Below are positions 46,404 to 56,052 of a stretch of 64,000 nt of DNA, in pieces; the first letter of the stretch is position 1, and each line of letters starts with the position of its first letter. Below the pieces are notes generated by a model. The model had not been told where the DNA came from and made no database searches. It saw only the letters and a list, made by a program, of their open reading frames with translations. Made by a program: the position numbers and the translations under genes. The stretch is from CAXBNV01 sp963977185 (GTDB lineage Bacteria; Pseudomonadota; Gammaproteobacteria; JAGOUU01), in NCBI GenBank assembly GCA_963977185.1, contig CAXBNV010000004.1, positions 57,791 to 121,790 of the forward strand, read 5' to 3'.

Positions 46404-46424
46404 CCATATGAGATCTTCATATGG
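46404..46424. promoter_or_regulatory. Candidate operator upstream of the AlpA-like gene
   Basis: Perfect 8-bp inverted arms CCATATGA and TCATATGG are separated by 5 bases, in the short gap upstream of the regulator. It may be bound by the regulator itself or by a helper-phage protein. Confidence 0.5.
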
Positions 46425-46508
46425 TTATTGGAGTATGATAAAGAAAAAAATTTTTTTATTCTGGCCTCGATTTCACAGGGTAAAAAATAAGCCAGTGTTA
46501 TAGGGCTG

Positions 46509-47243
46509 TTATGTTTCAAGCATTATAGGAGCGATTTTATCTTGATATATAATTAATAATTCTTTAAATACGTATACATCTGACTTATAACTTATATTTT
46601 TATCTATTAATGTTTGAATTTTATATTTGATAGTTTCATTTGATTTGGTTTTATTGTATTCTTGGCAGTAATATTGAAGAGATTTGTCTTCTTTATCTGA
46701 CATGTTATCTGCGGCAATAGTGATTGTCCGTAAAAAGCTTTTTAACTTACTCGGTTCATAATAATTATTAGGCTGTTTAAGTCCTAATAATTCCGCAATA
46801 AACAATAATTCAAAATAAGCTTTTTTGATTATATATTCTTTGTTAAATGAAGAACCCTTTTTTTTATTTAACAATTCATATAATTTGATAATTTCTTGAG
46901 GAACCTCAAAAAAGTGTGATGAAAAATTATTATCAAAAAATTTTAAATCATCATTATATATATCTTGTTTAAGCTCATTCAATAGAGTAATAGCTTTATG
47001 CAGCTTTTTTTTAATTTTTTTCGTTTCTGTCTTGTTGCTCATATTGATTAAAACTTGATGAAAATGCCATGAAGAGATTATTTCCATGGTTAATTCTTGT
47101 GATATTTCATATTCAAGAATATTATTTATTTTTGTTGTAATATTATCTAATTTATGAAAATTACTTTGTACTGGCGCATACATATTTAGTAATCTTTTCA
47201 TCATACGTGTTGATTTAGTTAAAATATTATCTTCTTTAATCAT
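46509..47243 (-). CDS. Unrecognised helical protein of the island
   Basis: A 244-residue, Lys- and Asn-rich, mostly helical protein without signal peptide or membrane segment. I recognise no family. Its ATG overlaps the integrase stop by 4 bp (ATGA), so it is made with the integrase. The position between integrase and AlpA suggests a role in integration, replication control or immunity of the element, but nothing in the sequence shows which. Confidence 0.6.
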   Translation of the reverse strand: MIKEDNILTKSTRMMKRLLNMYAPVQSNFHKLDNITTKINNILEYEISQELTMEIISSWHFHQVLINMSNKTETKKIKKKLHKAITLLNELKQDIYNDDLKFFDNNFSSHFFEVPQEIIKLYELLNKKKGSSFNKEYIIKKAYFELLFIAELLGLKQPNNYYEPSKLKSFLRTITIAADNMSDKEDKSLQYYCQEYNKTKSNETIKYKIQTLIDKNISYKSDVYVFKELLIIYQDKIAPIMLET

Positions 47244-48433
47244 AATGATTCCCTCTGTTCGGTGTTGTTCAATTTATTTTTATATGAGAGCCAATCACTA
47301 TACCATTCCATTAATTGCCTACGTTCCAATTTAAAATCAGCCCTTAAATACACCCCTTTAACACCTTGCGTTTTATGAGCTAACTGAGCTTCAATTGCAT
47401 CGCTTCTAAAATTACTTTGCTCATGTAGTACACTAGAGCTAAGACTGCGAAAGCCATGAAGGGTATGCCTATCTTTATAACCAGTATTATGTAAAACCTT
47501 ACGGGCAGAAGTTTCACTAATTGGTTGATATTTTTTTGAAGAAGGTGAATTAAATAGATATGGTGAAAACCCTGTAATTAATTTTAACTGTTTTAACAAA
47601 TTAACTACTGGGGGTGATAAAGGAACCCAATGAGGTGCTTTCATTTTCATTCTATCAATAGGAATATGCCATTCTGCTTGATATAGATCAAATTCATCCC
47701 ATTTAGCTAATCTTAGCTCTGATGGTCTTGTAAAAAGATGGGCTAATATTTCAATATAAAGTTTTACTATATTATTTGCAGAGCTATTATTTATATTTTC
47801 AAGCATTGAATGTGCTTCATTCGATTTAATAGCTGATTGGTTTTTTATTGCAGGCTTTGGAGCTAAAACTTTTTTTAATCCTACAAAAGGAAAATTACTA
47901 GTAATAGATGTTCCTACAGCAAATTCAAAAATAGATTTTAATTTATCATGTAGCCTATGAGCTATTTCATAGTGTTGTTTATTTTCATGGGGCTGAATTA
48001 TTTGTAAGATGTCATTTTTAGTTATGGTATTAACATCTTTATTACCAATGATAGGTAAGATATCTCTTTTTAAACTATTGCTATGTTTTTTATAAGTTAC
48101 ATCTTTCCAGTTATGTTGATTTTTTTGTAACCAACGTTCAGCTATATGTTGAAATGTTAATAGATTTTGTTCTTCGTTTTCTTTTTTTCTAGGATCTATA
48201 TTATTTATGAGAAACGAACGATACTCTGTGGCAGTAGCTCGAGCTTGCAATAAACTAATGTTTGGATATTTTCCGATAGTAATAGTTTGTGGTTTTTTCT
48301 CCCATTGAAATCTAAATATAAAAACTTTACTTCCACTTGCTCTGGCTTCAATAGATAAGCCATCACGATCTTTTAGTCTTTTAGTTTTTCCATTAACTGG
48401 TTTTAATTTTTTTATTGTTATATCTGTTAACAT
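47240..48433 (-). CDS. int: P4-type tyrosine integrase
   Basis: A site-specific recombinase of 397 residues. The N-terminus is a DUF4102-type arm-binding domain (MLTDITIKKLKPVNGKTKRL, SIEARASGSKVFIFRFQW). The catalytic domain shows Arg in FTRPSELRLAKWDEF, HGFRS for the His-x-x-Arg pair, and Tyr in GVKGVYLRADF. I start it at ATG 48433, which has AGAGGAAG in front, rather than at the ATG 24 bp upstream that lies ahead of that site. It lies beside tRNA-Asn, the likely integration target. Confidence 0.96.
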   Translation of the reverse strand: MLTDITIKKLKPVNGKTKRLKDRDGLSIEARASGSKVFIFRFQWEKKPQTITIGKYPNISLLQARATATEYRSFLINNIDPRKKENEEQNLLTFQHIAERWLQKNQHNWKDVTYKKHSNSLKRDILPIIGNKDVNTITKNDILQIIQPHENKQHYEIAHRLHDKLKSIFEFAVGTSITSNFPFVGLKKVLAPKPAIKNQSAIKSNEAHSMLENINNSSANNIVKLYIEILAHLFTRPSELRLAKWDEFDLYQAEWHIPIDRMKMKAPHWVPLSPPVVNLLKQLKLITGFSPYLFNSPSSKKYQPISETSARKVLHNTGYKDRHTLHGFRSLSSSVLHEQSNFRSDAIEAQLAHKTQGVKGVYLRADFKLERRQLMEWYSDWLSYKNKLNNTEQRESL

Positions 48434-48481
48434 TTTTCTTCCTCTAACAAGCAACATAGGGAAAGATAATCAATAAAATTG

Positions 48482-48505
48482 TTTACCCAAGATCTTACCC
48501 AATAT
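48482..48505 (+). promoter_or_regulatory. Candidate integrase arm-type site, right end
   Basis: This is the counterpart of 35962-35986, with two ACCCAA cores in the same orientation, located between the integrase start and the right att site. Confidence 0.4.
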
Positions 48506-48646
48506 ATGCGCGGTTGTACGTGTATTGTTAAGTAAGGATAAGAACAAATTATAGATTAAAATAAACAATATTTTTATATAAATCAATAAATTAGATATGA
48601 TTACGAAAAGTTGAGAAGTATTAAGAAAAGTCTGTATTTTATACTA

Positions 48647-48722
<76 letters not shown>

Positions 48723-48755
48723 TATGATATCAGTAACTCTGGACTAGATGAGCTA

Positions 48756-48784
48756 ATGTTAATATTTTTAATGTGTAAAATCAA
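48756..48784 (-). promoter_or_regulatory. Probable promoter of tRNA-Asn
   Basis: On the minus strand TTGATT and TAACAT are 17 bp apart and end 33 bp before the tRNA 5' end. Confidence 0.5.
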
Positions 48785-48854
48785 GGATTTTTTCAAAAAA
48801 GTTTAAATAAACTTTGCTAAACTTAAGATAGTAATAAATTATAGGTAAGTTTGC

Positions 48855-49361
48855 ATGCAATGGAGTTTTTTAAAGAAGTTATATGTTTCTGCTGAGATAG
48901 GTCTAGCTACTATGTTAAGCTTTTGGTTGGGTGGACTTATTACTGGTTTCTTTTATACAGGCATGCCTATTATGGGTGGTTTATGGGTGGCTATTTCTGC
49001 AATTATAGTATTACAAGATAGAAAAGATATAACTGAGCATTTTGCTTTTGTTAGAATAGCAGGATCGTTTGTTGGTTCGGTGGTTCCAGGAATAATTTTA
49101 TCTTTTTTACCAGCTAATTTTTATACTATTTTTCTTATAGTTTTTCTTACAGTTTTTATTTGTAATATTTTGAATTTCAATGAAGGTATGCGTCTTGCTG
49201 CTTTAACAGCGTCTGTAATTATAGCTGTAAGCCTGACCGATCCAAAAGTAGCTTTTTATATGAATTCCGCATCAAGATTTGTTGAATCTTGCTGCGGATC
49301 TTTTTTGGCAATTTTAATTAGATATCTTACGCATTATTCTATTCAATACCTAAAGAAATAA
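48855..49361 (+). CDS. FUSC-like (aromatic acid exporter type) membrane protein
   Basis: A 168-residue membrane protein with about five hydrophobic segments. GGLWVAISAIIVLQDRK and the following RIAGSFVGSVVPGIILSF are the FUSC/YdhK-type signature for small exporters of aromatic carboxylic acids. It lacks the soluble domain of the long homologues and corresponds to a half-size protein. The 3' end overlaps the convergent aminotransferase by 23 bp. Confidence 0.78.
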   Translation: MQWSFLKKLYVSAEIGLATMLSFWLGGLITGFFYTGMPIMGGLWVAISAIIVLQDRKDITEHFAFVRIAGSFVGSVVPGIILSFLPANFYTIFLIVFLTVFICNILNFNEGMRLAALTASVIIAVSLTDPKVAFYMNSASRFVESCCGSFLAILIRYLTHYSIQYLKK

Positions 49362-50538
49362 CAGCATTATTTAGCCTATCTAATGCTATTTGTAGATTTT
49401 CCATACTAGTAGCAAAAGATAGCCTTAAATGATTAGGCATGCCAAATGCAGAACCAGGAATTAGAGCTATTTTAGCATCATTGATTAAGAATTCAGTAAA
49501 CTCTAAATCGTTTTGAAATTTATCTGTTTTACTTATTAATTCTTCTATACTAAAAAAGCTATAAAAAGCACCTTCTGATTCAAGACAATGTATGCCAGGG
49601 ATAGAGTTAAGTTTTTCAACTACAAAATCATGACGTTTTTTAAATTCTACTACCATTTTTGCAACACATTTTTGCTCTCCTGATAAAGCTTCAACTGCTG
49701 CTGCTTGTGATATAGAGCAAGGATTTGAGGTGCTTTGAGATTGCAGTTTTTTCATAGCCTGAATAATTTCAACAGGCCCAAGAGAGTATCCTATACGCCA
49801 TCCTGTCATAGAGTATGCTTTTGATACACCGCTTAGAATAATAATTCTATCTAGTAAATCAGGGCTGACCATTGCGATATTATGGAATTTTTCTTGAGAC
49901 CAAGTAATTTGTTCATAAATATCATCAGTTAAAATATAAATATTGGGATATTTTTTTAATACTTTTGCAAATTCAAGTAATTCTGACTTAGAATACATTT
50001 GCCCAGAAGGATTGCTTGGGCTGTTTAATATAAATAGCTTAGTATTTGGGGTTATCGCCTTCTCCAATTGCTCTGATGTAATCTTATATTTTTGTTTTGC
50101 ATTAGTATCAATAATCACTGGTTCAGCATCAGCTATTTTTATTATATCAGGATAAGAGACCCAATATGGAGCAGGAATAATTACTTCATCACCTTTATCT
50201 AAAATGCTCAAAGCAAGATTATAAATACCTTGTTTGCCACCAGATGATACTACTATTTGGTCTAAATCATAATTTAAATTTAAGTCTTTATAGCGTTTTT
50301 GAATAGCTGATTTTAATTCAACAGTGCCATCAACAGCAGTATATTTAGTTTGACCATTATTTAAAGCAGTAATTGCTGCTTGTTTAATATGTAATGGTGT
50401 ATCAAAATCAGGCTCTCCGGCACCTAGTCCAATAATATCAACACCTTGTTGTTTTAATTGCTTAGCTTTAGCTGTAATTGCAAGTGTTGGAGATGGTTTA
50501 ATACGTTGAATTCTTTCAGATAAAACAGATGAGCTCAT
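49339..50538 (-). CDS. Class I pyridoxal-phosphate aminotransferase (aspartate aminotransferase type)
   Basis: A 399-residue cytoplasmic aminotransferase of the Thermus/Rhizobium AspC subgroup (Ib). Landmarks are IGLGAGEPDFDTP, SSGGKQGIYNLALS, LNSPSNPSGQMYS, TDDIYEQITW and SGVSKAYSMTGWRIGY with the PLP-binding Lys; LRLSFATS holds the substrate Arg. ATG at 50538 is preferred over 50544 because of ribosome-site spacing. It probably interconverts oxaloacetate/aspartate and 2-oxoglutarate/glutamate; other substrates are possible. Confidence 0.93.
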   Translation of the reverse strand: MSSSVLSERIQRIKPSPTLAITAKAKQLKQQGVDIIGLGAGEPDFDTPLHIKQAAITALNNGQTKYTAVDGTVELKSAIQKRYKDLNLNYDLDQIVVSSGGKQGIYNLALSILDKGDEVIIPAPYWVSYPDIIKIADAEPVIIDTNAKQKYKITSEQLEKAITPNTKLFILNSPSNPSGQMYSKSELLEFAKVLKKYPNIYILTDDIYEQITWSQEKFHNIAMVSPDLLDRIIILSGVSKAYSMTGWRIGYSLGPVEIIQAMKKLQSQSTSNPCSISQAAAVEALSGEQKCVAKMVVEFKKRHDFVVEKLNSIPGIHCLESEGAFYSFFSIEELISKTDKFQNDLEFTEFLINDAKIALIPGSAFGMPNHLRLSFATSMENLQIALDRLNNAVISLGIE

Positions 50539-50650
50539 AATCATTGCCTATAAAATTATATTTAAGAGAATTATTAAATTATAAGATAATATAAAAAATA
50601 TAAAAGAGAAAAATTGAGGTTGTAGAAATTATATGTGTTAACTATATATT

Positions 50651-51196
50651 TTAACTATGTGTTTTAAATCCACATTTAGAAGGATCTGATGTATAACAAG
50701 TGCATGCAACTTTGGGAAAACTTGTTATGTGTTTGCAAGCCCAATAATTATTGCCATTATCTGGAGACGAAGTTTCAACTCCTGGTACAGGTCGATAAGC
50801 TCCATTTGCTCCTTTTTGTTCTAATCTTATAATTTCATGAATTACTTCAGTTGGTTTATCTACATTTTTAGCATCCATGCTGTAATCGCCTAAGTAATCA
50901 CATTGAACAAATCCTGCGGAATTAATAGTATTATGTGATTGAATCCATTGGACTTTATATAATTTTTTTATTGTATAAGAATTGCCTTTTCCTAATTGTG
51001 GATAGATATAAAATCCTGACCATCCAGAAATTTTAGTTGTCCAATTATATCCGCCTATTTCTTTTTGAATTGTTTCAACAGGAGGGCAATAAGATAAGTT
51101 TTTTTGGTAACTAGCTTGAATATTGTTTGTTATAACTAATCCAAATAAGCTCGCAAAGTATATGAAAATAAATTTATTTAAATTTGATTTGTCCAT
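50651..51196 (-). CDS. Unrecognised exported cysteine-containing protein
   Basis: A 181-residue protein with an N-terminal signal-like segment (FIFIYFASLFGLVITNNIQAS). The mature part has six Cys, including SYCPPVE, FVQCDYLG, YWACKHI and VACTCYTSDPSKCGF, suggesting disulfides outside the cytoplasm. It resembles the short exported proteins that open with a CP motif in some intracellular gammaproteobacteria, but I cannot assign a family. It stands alone, and export through type II secretion is possible. Confidence 0.55.
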   Translation of the reverse strand: MDKSNLNKFIFIYFASLFGLVITNNIQASYQKNLSYCPPVETIQKEIGGYNWTTKISGWSGFYIYPQLGKGNSYTIKKLYKVQWIQSHNTINSAGFVQCDYLGDYSMDAKNVDKPTEVIHEIIRLEQKGANGAYRPVPGVETSSPDNGNNYWACKHITSFPKVACTCYTSDPSKCGFKTHS

Positions 51197-51237
51197 ATTC
51201 CAATTATAGCAAAATTTTAAAGTATTAGTTTAAAGTA

Positions 51238-52524
51238 TTAAATAAAAGCTTCTTCACTGACTTTATTATTATCGACAATTACTGGCTCAGAGCTTTCTTT
51301 TCGTTTTGCAAGTTTAGTTTTTTCAGTATGACATATTAAGTATGCTGCAAATATATCACTAATGACGTTAGTAGTAGTTTGAATCATATCATTTATTCTG
51401 TCTATACCTGCAATTAAAGGTAATGCAACAAGCGGCAAATTAATAGCGCTTAATACTGCACCCATAACAATAATACCAGAGCCAGGAACTGCTCCTGCTC
51501 CCATAGTTGTTAACGTTACAGTTATAATTAAAGAAATATATTGAATAGTTGTTAAATGAATACCGAGCATATTTGCTGTGAATATAGCAGCAAGAGTTAA
51601 ATACATTGCTAATCCACCTAAATTAAAATTACATCCTAAAGGGATTAAGAATTTAGCTATGCTAGGATTTATATTTAAATTATCTTCTGCACATTGGATT
51701 GATACAGGCAAAGTAACGCCGCTACTTGTTGTGCTAAATGCGAATAATATTGCAGGCATAATGCCTTTTATAAATTTTATTGGAGATTTTCTCATGAAAA
51801 GAGCAATAATAATGCAAAAAATAGCAACTAGACACAGGCAAGATAAAATTAAAGTTAATATAAATGAAATTAAAGGATAAAAAGCTTTAAGACCAAATGC
51901 GCCAAAAGTACACGCTATTAAAGCAAATACACCATATGGAGCACTTTGCATTACTATATTGGCAAGCTTATGAGAAACATGAGAGAGTGATTTAAAAAAT
52001 TTAGCAAAAATTTCCCCGTGTTTACCGCTTTGATTAATTGCTACACCAAGTAGTATTGCAATAATAGTCACTTGTAAGATGTTTTCATTTACAATAGCAG
52101 CAAACGGATTAGAAGGAATAAGGTTCTTAAAAAAATCTGCGATTGAAGAAGTATGAGGAGATATACTTGTTGCACCAACAAAATGAGATGAATTAAGACC
52201 AGTGCCAGGCATTACAATGTTACCAATTATAATAGCTAAAATAGATGCACAAACTAATGAAAAAATATAAAACAGCATTGCTTTGATTGATATAGAGCGC
52301 ATTTGTTTGGCATCTTTTATAGATGTAACAGCGCATACTATAGCACTAAAAACTACAGGAATAATCAGCATATGTAAGGCGTTCATAAAAAGATCGCCCA
52401 ACGGCTTTATGATAATTATTTTAGGACCAATTAATGTGCCTGTTATTGAGCCTAAAAATAAAGAGATCAGTATCTTTTGCCAGTTTTTTAAATTTAACCA
52501 TTTTGCAGCCAATTTTTTAAGCAT
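51238..52524 (-). CDS. Dicarboxylate/amino acid:cation symporter (DAACS family)
   Basis: An inner-membrane Na+- or H+-coupled transporter of the GltP/DctA/SstT family, 428 residues. Landmarks are MNALHMLIIPVVFSAIV in the N-terminal half, the first re-entrant loop TTSSGVTLPVS (SSS-x-x-TLP variant), GCNFNLGGLAMYL (the NMDG-type cation site variant) and GAGAVPGSGIIVM in the second loop. Probable substrates are glutamate, aspartate or C4-dicarboxylates. GGCGGGG precedes the ATG. Confidence 0.93.
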   Translation of the reverse strand: MLKKLAAKWLNLKNWQKILISLFLGSITGTLIGPKIIIIKPLGDLFMNALHMLIIPVVFSAIVCAVTSIKDAKQMRSISIKAMLFYIFSLVCASILAIIIGNIVMPGTGLNSSHFVGATSISPHTSSIADFFKNLIPSNPFAAIVNENILQVTIIAILLGVAINQSGKHGEIFAKFFKSLSHVSHKLANIVMQSAPYGVFALIACTFGAFGLKAFYPLISFILTLILSCLCLVAIFCIIIALFMRKSPIKFIKGIMPAILFAFSTTSSGVTLPVSIQCAEDNLNINPSIAKFLIPLGCNFNLGGLAMYLTLAAIFTANMLGIHLTTIQYISLIITVTLTTMGAGAVPGSGIIVMGAVLSAINLPLVALPLIAGIDRINDMIQTTTNVISDIFAAYLICHTEKTKLAKRKESSEPVIVDNNKVSEEAFI

Positions 52525-52718
52525 GTATACCCCGCCTTAAAGATTCTAATGTATTTACCGTAGCTTAAACTAATTAAGTTTTCTTGTTTACCAAATCATA
52601 CAGTTTTTATATTAAGCTATGTTTAATTTTTTTACTAGGGGGGAGCTAAGTTTTTTAGTTAATTATACTAAATATTTGCTATATTATATGAGATTTTAAT
52701 TTAGCTTAAGATATTTTT

Positions 52719-53819
52719 ATGATTGATGAATCAAATAAGTTTAATATTTTTATACAAAATGATGCTCTTATTAATTTAAAGTCTTTTTTAGATGTTAAGT
52801 TCCAATACATTAATAAGCTAGTATTGATAACTGATAATATAGTATTTGATTATTATGAAAATATTATTAATAAATTACATGCATATGTAATCGTTATTCC
52901 AGCAGGCGAGAATTCAAAATCGCGTGAAATGAAAGCTTATATAGAAGATCAGATGTTTGAATTACAATGTGGCAGAGATACTTTAATTTTAGCTTTTGGG
53001 GGAGGTGTTGTTACAGATTTAGCAGGTTTTGTAGCTGCAACTTATTGTCGCGGAATACCTACTATATATATACCTACAACTCTTTTAGCGCAAATTGACG
53101 CATCAATTGGAGGTAAAACAGGAATAAATACACCATATGGTAAAAACCTAATCGGAGCTTTTAAGCAGCCAGAGGCAGTATTTATTGATCCTAAATTTTT
53201 AAATACATTGTCTGATCTAGAATATTACAGTGCCTTTGCTGAAATTATTAAACACTCCTTGATTTGCGATAAAGATTATTTTAATTTTATTTTAAATAAT
53301 ATAGATAAAGCTAAAAATAAAGATAGTAAGTTTTTATTAGAAACTATACAAAAAAGTTATGAGATTAAATTAAATATAGTGAACCAAGATGAGAAAGAAA
53401 GAGGACTTAGAGAAATATTAAATTTTGGTCATACTATTGGTCATGCTATTGAGGTTGCATCAAATTATACAATAAATCATGGCCAAGCTGTTGCTTTAGG
53501 AATTTTAGCTGAAAGTTATATTTCTTGTGAATTAAAAATATTAAGCCTAGAGAACTTTCAAGAAATTCAAAAAATTATTAATTTATATAATATTAATAAT
53601 ATATTATTAAATATTAATCATAAGCTTGATAAAAAAGACATATTATCTAACTTGAAATTAGATAAAAAAAGTAGAGCAAATCAAGTTAGATTTGTTTTAA
53701 TCCAAGATATAGGAAAAGTTTATATATCTTCTAAGAATCAATACGCTAATGTTATTGATGATAGTTATATTAGTTCTGGACTAGATTTATTATTAGAATT
53801 TTTTTCAGAAAATACTTGA
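52719..53819 (+). CDS. aroB: 3-dehydroquinate synthase
   Basis: The second step of the shikimate pathway, converting DAHP to 3-dehydroquinate with NAD and a divalent metal. Present are AFGGGVVTDLAGFVAATYCRG, PTTLLAQIDASIGGKTGIN and KNLIGAFKQP, with metal ligands in FAEIIKHSLI, NFGHTIGHAIE and NHGQAVALG. At 366 residues it is full length. The start is the ATG at 52719 with little Shine-Dalgarno. It shows that the organism makes aromatic precursors itself. Confidence 0.97.
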   Translation: MIDESNKFNIFIQNDALINLKSFLDVKFQYINKLVLITDNIVFDYYENIINKLHAYVIVIPAGENSKSREMKAYIEDQMFELQCGRDTLILAFGGGVVTDLAGFVAATYCRGIPTIYIPTTLLAQIDASIGGKTGINTPYGKNLIGAFKQPEAVFIDPKFLNTLSDLEYYSAFAEIIKHSLICDKDYFNFILNNIDKAKNKDSKFLLETIQKSYEIKLNIVNQDEKERGLREILNFGHTIGHAIEVASNYTINHGQAVALGILAESYISCELKILSLENFQEIQKIINLYNINNILLNINHKLDKKDILSNLKLDKKSRANQVRFVLIQDIGKVYISSKNQYANVIDDSYISSGLDLLLEFFSENT

Positions 53820-53921
53820 TTTATCAAAAATAGGCAATATATATGAGATATTGTTTACGATAATTTAAATCTTAAATTTTAAGATAGTGTAAAATATATT
53901 TTTATTTAGAAGGAGATAAAA

Positions 53922-54218
53922 ATGTCTGAGTCTATTCGTCCTCTACATGATCGTGTAGTGGTTAAACGTCTTGAAGAAGAAACTAAATCTGCAGGTGGAA
54001 TCGTGATTCCTGATTCTGCTAAAGAAAAACCAATGAGAGGTAAAATTCTTGCTGTAGGTAATGGTAAAACAAATACTGATGGTAAAGTTTGTCCTTTAGA
54101 TGTAAAAGTTGGCGATGTAGTTTTATTTGGTAAATACTCTGGAACAGAAGTAAAACTAAACGACGCTGATATTTTAGTTTTACGTGAAGAAGATATCATG
54201 GGTGTAATTGAAGCTTAA
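53922..54218 (+). CDS. groES: Co-chaperonin GroES
   Basis: The 98-residue heptameric lid of the GroEL chaperonin. SIRPLHDRVVVKRLEEE, the mobile loop SAGGIVIPDSAKEKP, and DILVLREEDIMGVIE are diagnostic. A strong ribosome site AAGGAGA precedes the ATG. Upstream, CTTGATT (53815) followed about 13 bp later by CAATATAT could be a degenerate heat-shock sigma-32 promoter, but the match is weak. It is the first gene of the groESL operon. Confidence 0.98.
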   Translation: MSESIRPLHDRVVVKRLEEETKSAGGIVIPDSAKEKPMRGKILAVGNGKTNTDGKVCPLDVKVGDVVLFGKYSGTEVKLNDADILVLREEDIMGVIEA

Positions 54219-54290
54219 TATATAATTTAAATATTATTACATTAAGTGTTTTACAGTAAGTTTAATATAAATATCGAAGGTATATAGAAT

Positions 54291-55949
54291 ATGGCAGCTA
54301 AAGAAATTAAGTTTCATAGCGACGCGCGTCATTTACTAGTTAGTGGCGTTGACAAATTAGCAAACGTAGTAAAAGTAACATTAGGACCTAAAGGGCGTAA
54401 TGTTATTTTAGACAAATCTTTTGGAGCTCCAACAGTTACTAAAGATGGCGTATCTGTTGCAAAAGAAATTGAGCTTAGCGATAAGTTTGAAAATATGGGC
54501 GCGCAAATGGTTAAAGAAGTTGCATCTCAAGCATCTGATGTTGCTGGTGATGGTACAACTACTGCAACTGTATTAGCACAAGCTATTGGTAAAGAAGGCT
54601 GGAAAGCTGTTGCTGCTGGCATGAATCCAATGGATCTTAAGCGTGGTATTGATAAAGCTGTTACTGAAATGGTTAAAGAATTACAAAAATTATCTAAACC
54701 ATGTTCTGATGAAAAAGCAATCGCTCAGGTTGGTACTATTTCGGCTAATTCTGATACAGAAATTGGTTCTATTATTGCTGAAGCTATGGCTAAAGTTGGT
54801 AAAGAAGGCGTTATTACTGTTGAAGATGGTTCAGGTTTAGAAAATGAATTAACCGTTGTTGAAGGTATGCAATTTGATAGAGGTTATTTATCTCCATACT
54901 TTGTTACTAACCAACAAAATATGAGTTGTGAATTAGAAAATCCATATATCTTATTAGTAGATAAAAAGATTACTAACATTCGTGAGTTATTAACTACTTT
55001 AGAAGCTGTTGCAAAATCTGGTCGTCCATTATTGATTATTGCTGAAGATGTTGAAGGCGAAGCCTTAGCAACTTTAGTTGTTAACTCTATTCGTGGCGTA
55101 GTAAAAGTATGTGCTGTTAAAGCTCCTGGTTTTGGTGATCGTCGTAAAGCTATGCTTGAAGATATTGCTATTTTAACTAAAGCAACAGTAATTTCTGAAG
55201 AAGTTGGTTTAAACTTAGAAGCTACTAAATTAGAAGACTTAGGTTCTGCTAAAAAAATAGTAATTACTAAAGAAAACACTATTCTTGTTGATGGAACAGG
55301 CGAAGTTAAAGAAATTAATTCTCGTGTTGCTCAAATTAGAGCTCAAATAGAAGAAACTTCTTCTGATTATGACAAAGAAAAACTACAAGAACGTGTTGCT
55401 AAATTAGCTGGTGGCGTTGCTGTAATTAAAGTAGGCGCGGCAACTGAAGTTGAAATGAAAGAGAAAAAAGCTCGTGTAGAAGATGCTCTTCATGCAACTC
55501 GTGCAGCTGTTGAAGAAGGTGTTGTTTGTGGTGGTGGTGTTGCGTTAGTTCGTGCAGGCCAAGCTATTAAGAAATTAGTAGGTGACAACCATGATCAAGA
55601 TATTGGTATTGCTATAGTTCTTAAAGCAATTCAAGCTCCATTACGTCAAATAGTTGCTAATGCTGGTGGCGAACCATCTGTGGTACTAGAAAAAATCATG
55701 GCAGGCAAAGGAAACTTTGGCTTTAATGCTGCAACTGATGTTTATGGTGATTTATTTGAATTTGGTATTATTGATCCTACTAAAGTAGTAAGAACAGCTT
55801 TACAAAAAGCATCTTCAATTGCTGGATTAATGATAACAACTGAAGCTATGGTTGCTGATTCAAAAGATGAAGCTGGCGATGCTGGTGCTGGTGCTATGCC
55901 TGGTATGGGCGGCATGGGCGGAATGGGAGGAATGGGCGGCATGATGTAA
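54291..55949 (+). CDS. groEL: Chaperonin GroEL
   Basis: A 552-residue subunit of the double-ring folding chamber. KVTLGPKGRNVILDKSFG, VAGDGTTTATVL (nucleotide site with the catalytic Asp), GDRRKAMLEDIA, RVEDALHATRAAVEEGVV and the C-terminal Gly-Gly-Met repeats (GMGGMGGMGGMM at the end) are all present. Codon use looks more biased and GC is higher than in neighbours, in keeping with high expression. It is 72 bp downstream of groES. Confidence 0.99.
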   Translation: MAAKEIKFHSDARHLLVSGVDKLANVVKVTLGPKGRNVILDKSFGAPTVTKDGVSVAKEIELSDKFENMGAQMVKEVASQASDVAGDGTTTATVLAQAIGKEGWKAVAAGMNPMDLKRGIDKAVTEMVKELQKLSKPCSDEKAIAQVGTISANSDTEIGSIIAEAMAKVGKEGVITVEDGSGLENELTVVEGMQFDRGYLSPYFVTNQQNMSCELENPYILLVDKKITNIRELLTTLEAVAKSGRPLLIIAEDVEGEALATLVVNSIRGVVKVCAVKAPGFGDRRKAMLEDIAILTKATVISEEVGLNLEATKLEDLGSAKKIVITKENTILVDGTGEVKEINSRVAQIRAQIEETSSDYDKEKLQERVAKLAGGVAVIKVGAATEVEMKEKKARVEDALHATRAAVEEGVVCGGGVALVRAGQAIKKLVGDNHDQDIGIAIVLKAIQAPLRQIVANAGGEPSVVLEKIMAGKGNFGFNAATDVYGDLFEFGIIDPTKVVRTALQKASSIAGLMITTEAMVADSKDEAGDAGAGAMPGMGGMGGMGGMGGMM

Positions 55950-55976
55950 TCATTGCTGTTTACCTTTCATTTTATA

Positions 55977-56008
55977 GAGCGGGGGCTTCCCCCGCTCTTG
56001 TCTTTATA
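55977..56008 (+). terminator. Rho-independent terminator of groESL
   Basis: GAGCGGGGG and CCCCCGCTC form a perfect 9-bp GC-rich stem with a 3-base CTT loop, followed by TTGTCTTTATAA. It is by far the most GC-rich hairpin in the window. Confidence 0.93.
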
Positions 56009-56052
56009 ATATAATGAAACATCATTATTAAATATCAAATAATAAAATTTCA

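Noticed and set aside
46304..46519. 71-codon minus-strand frame overlapping the AlpA-like gene
   Set aside because: It runs through the AlpA start in another frame and has no ribosome site. It is kept only as a possible small regulatory ORF among the findings, not as a gene.
53815..53843. Sigma-32 heat-shock promoter upstream of groES
   Set aside because: CTTGATT and CAATATAT match only partly and the -10 lacks the C-run; mentioned under groES but not annotated.
53906..54199. 97-codon frame antisense to groES
   Set aside because: Fully antisense to a highly conserved gene and with no independent signals; a coding shadow.
54884..55279. 131-codon frame antisense to groEL
   Set aside because: Shadow of groEL codon bias; no start context or family.
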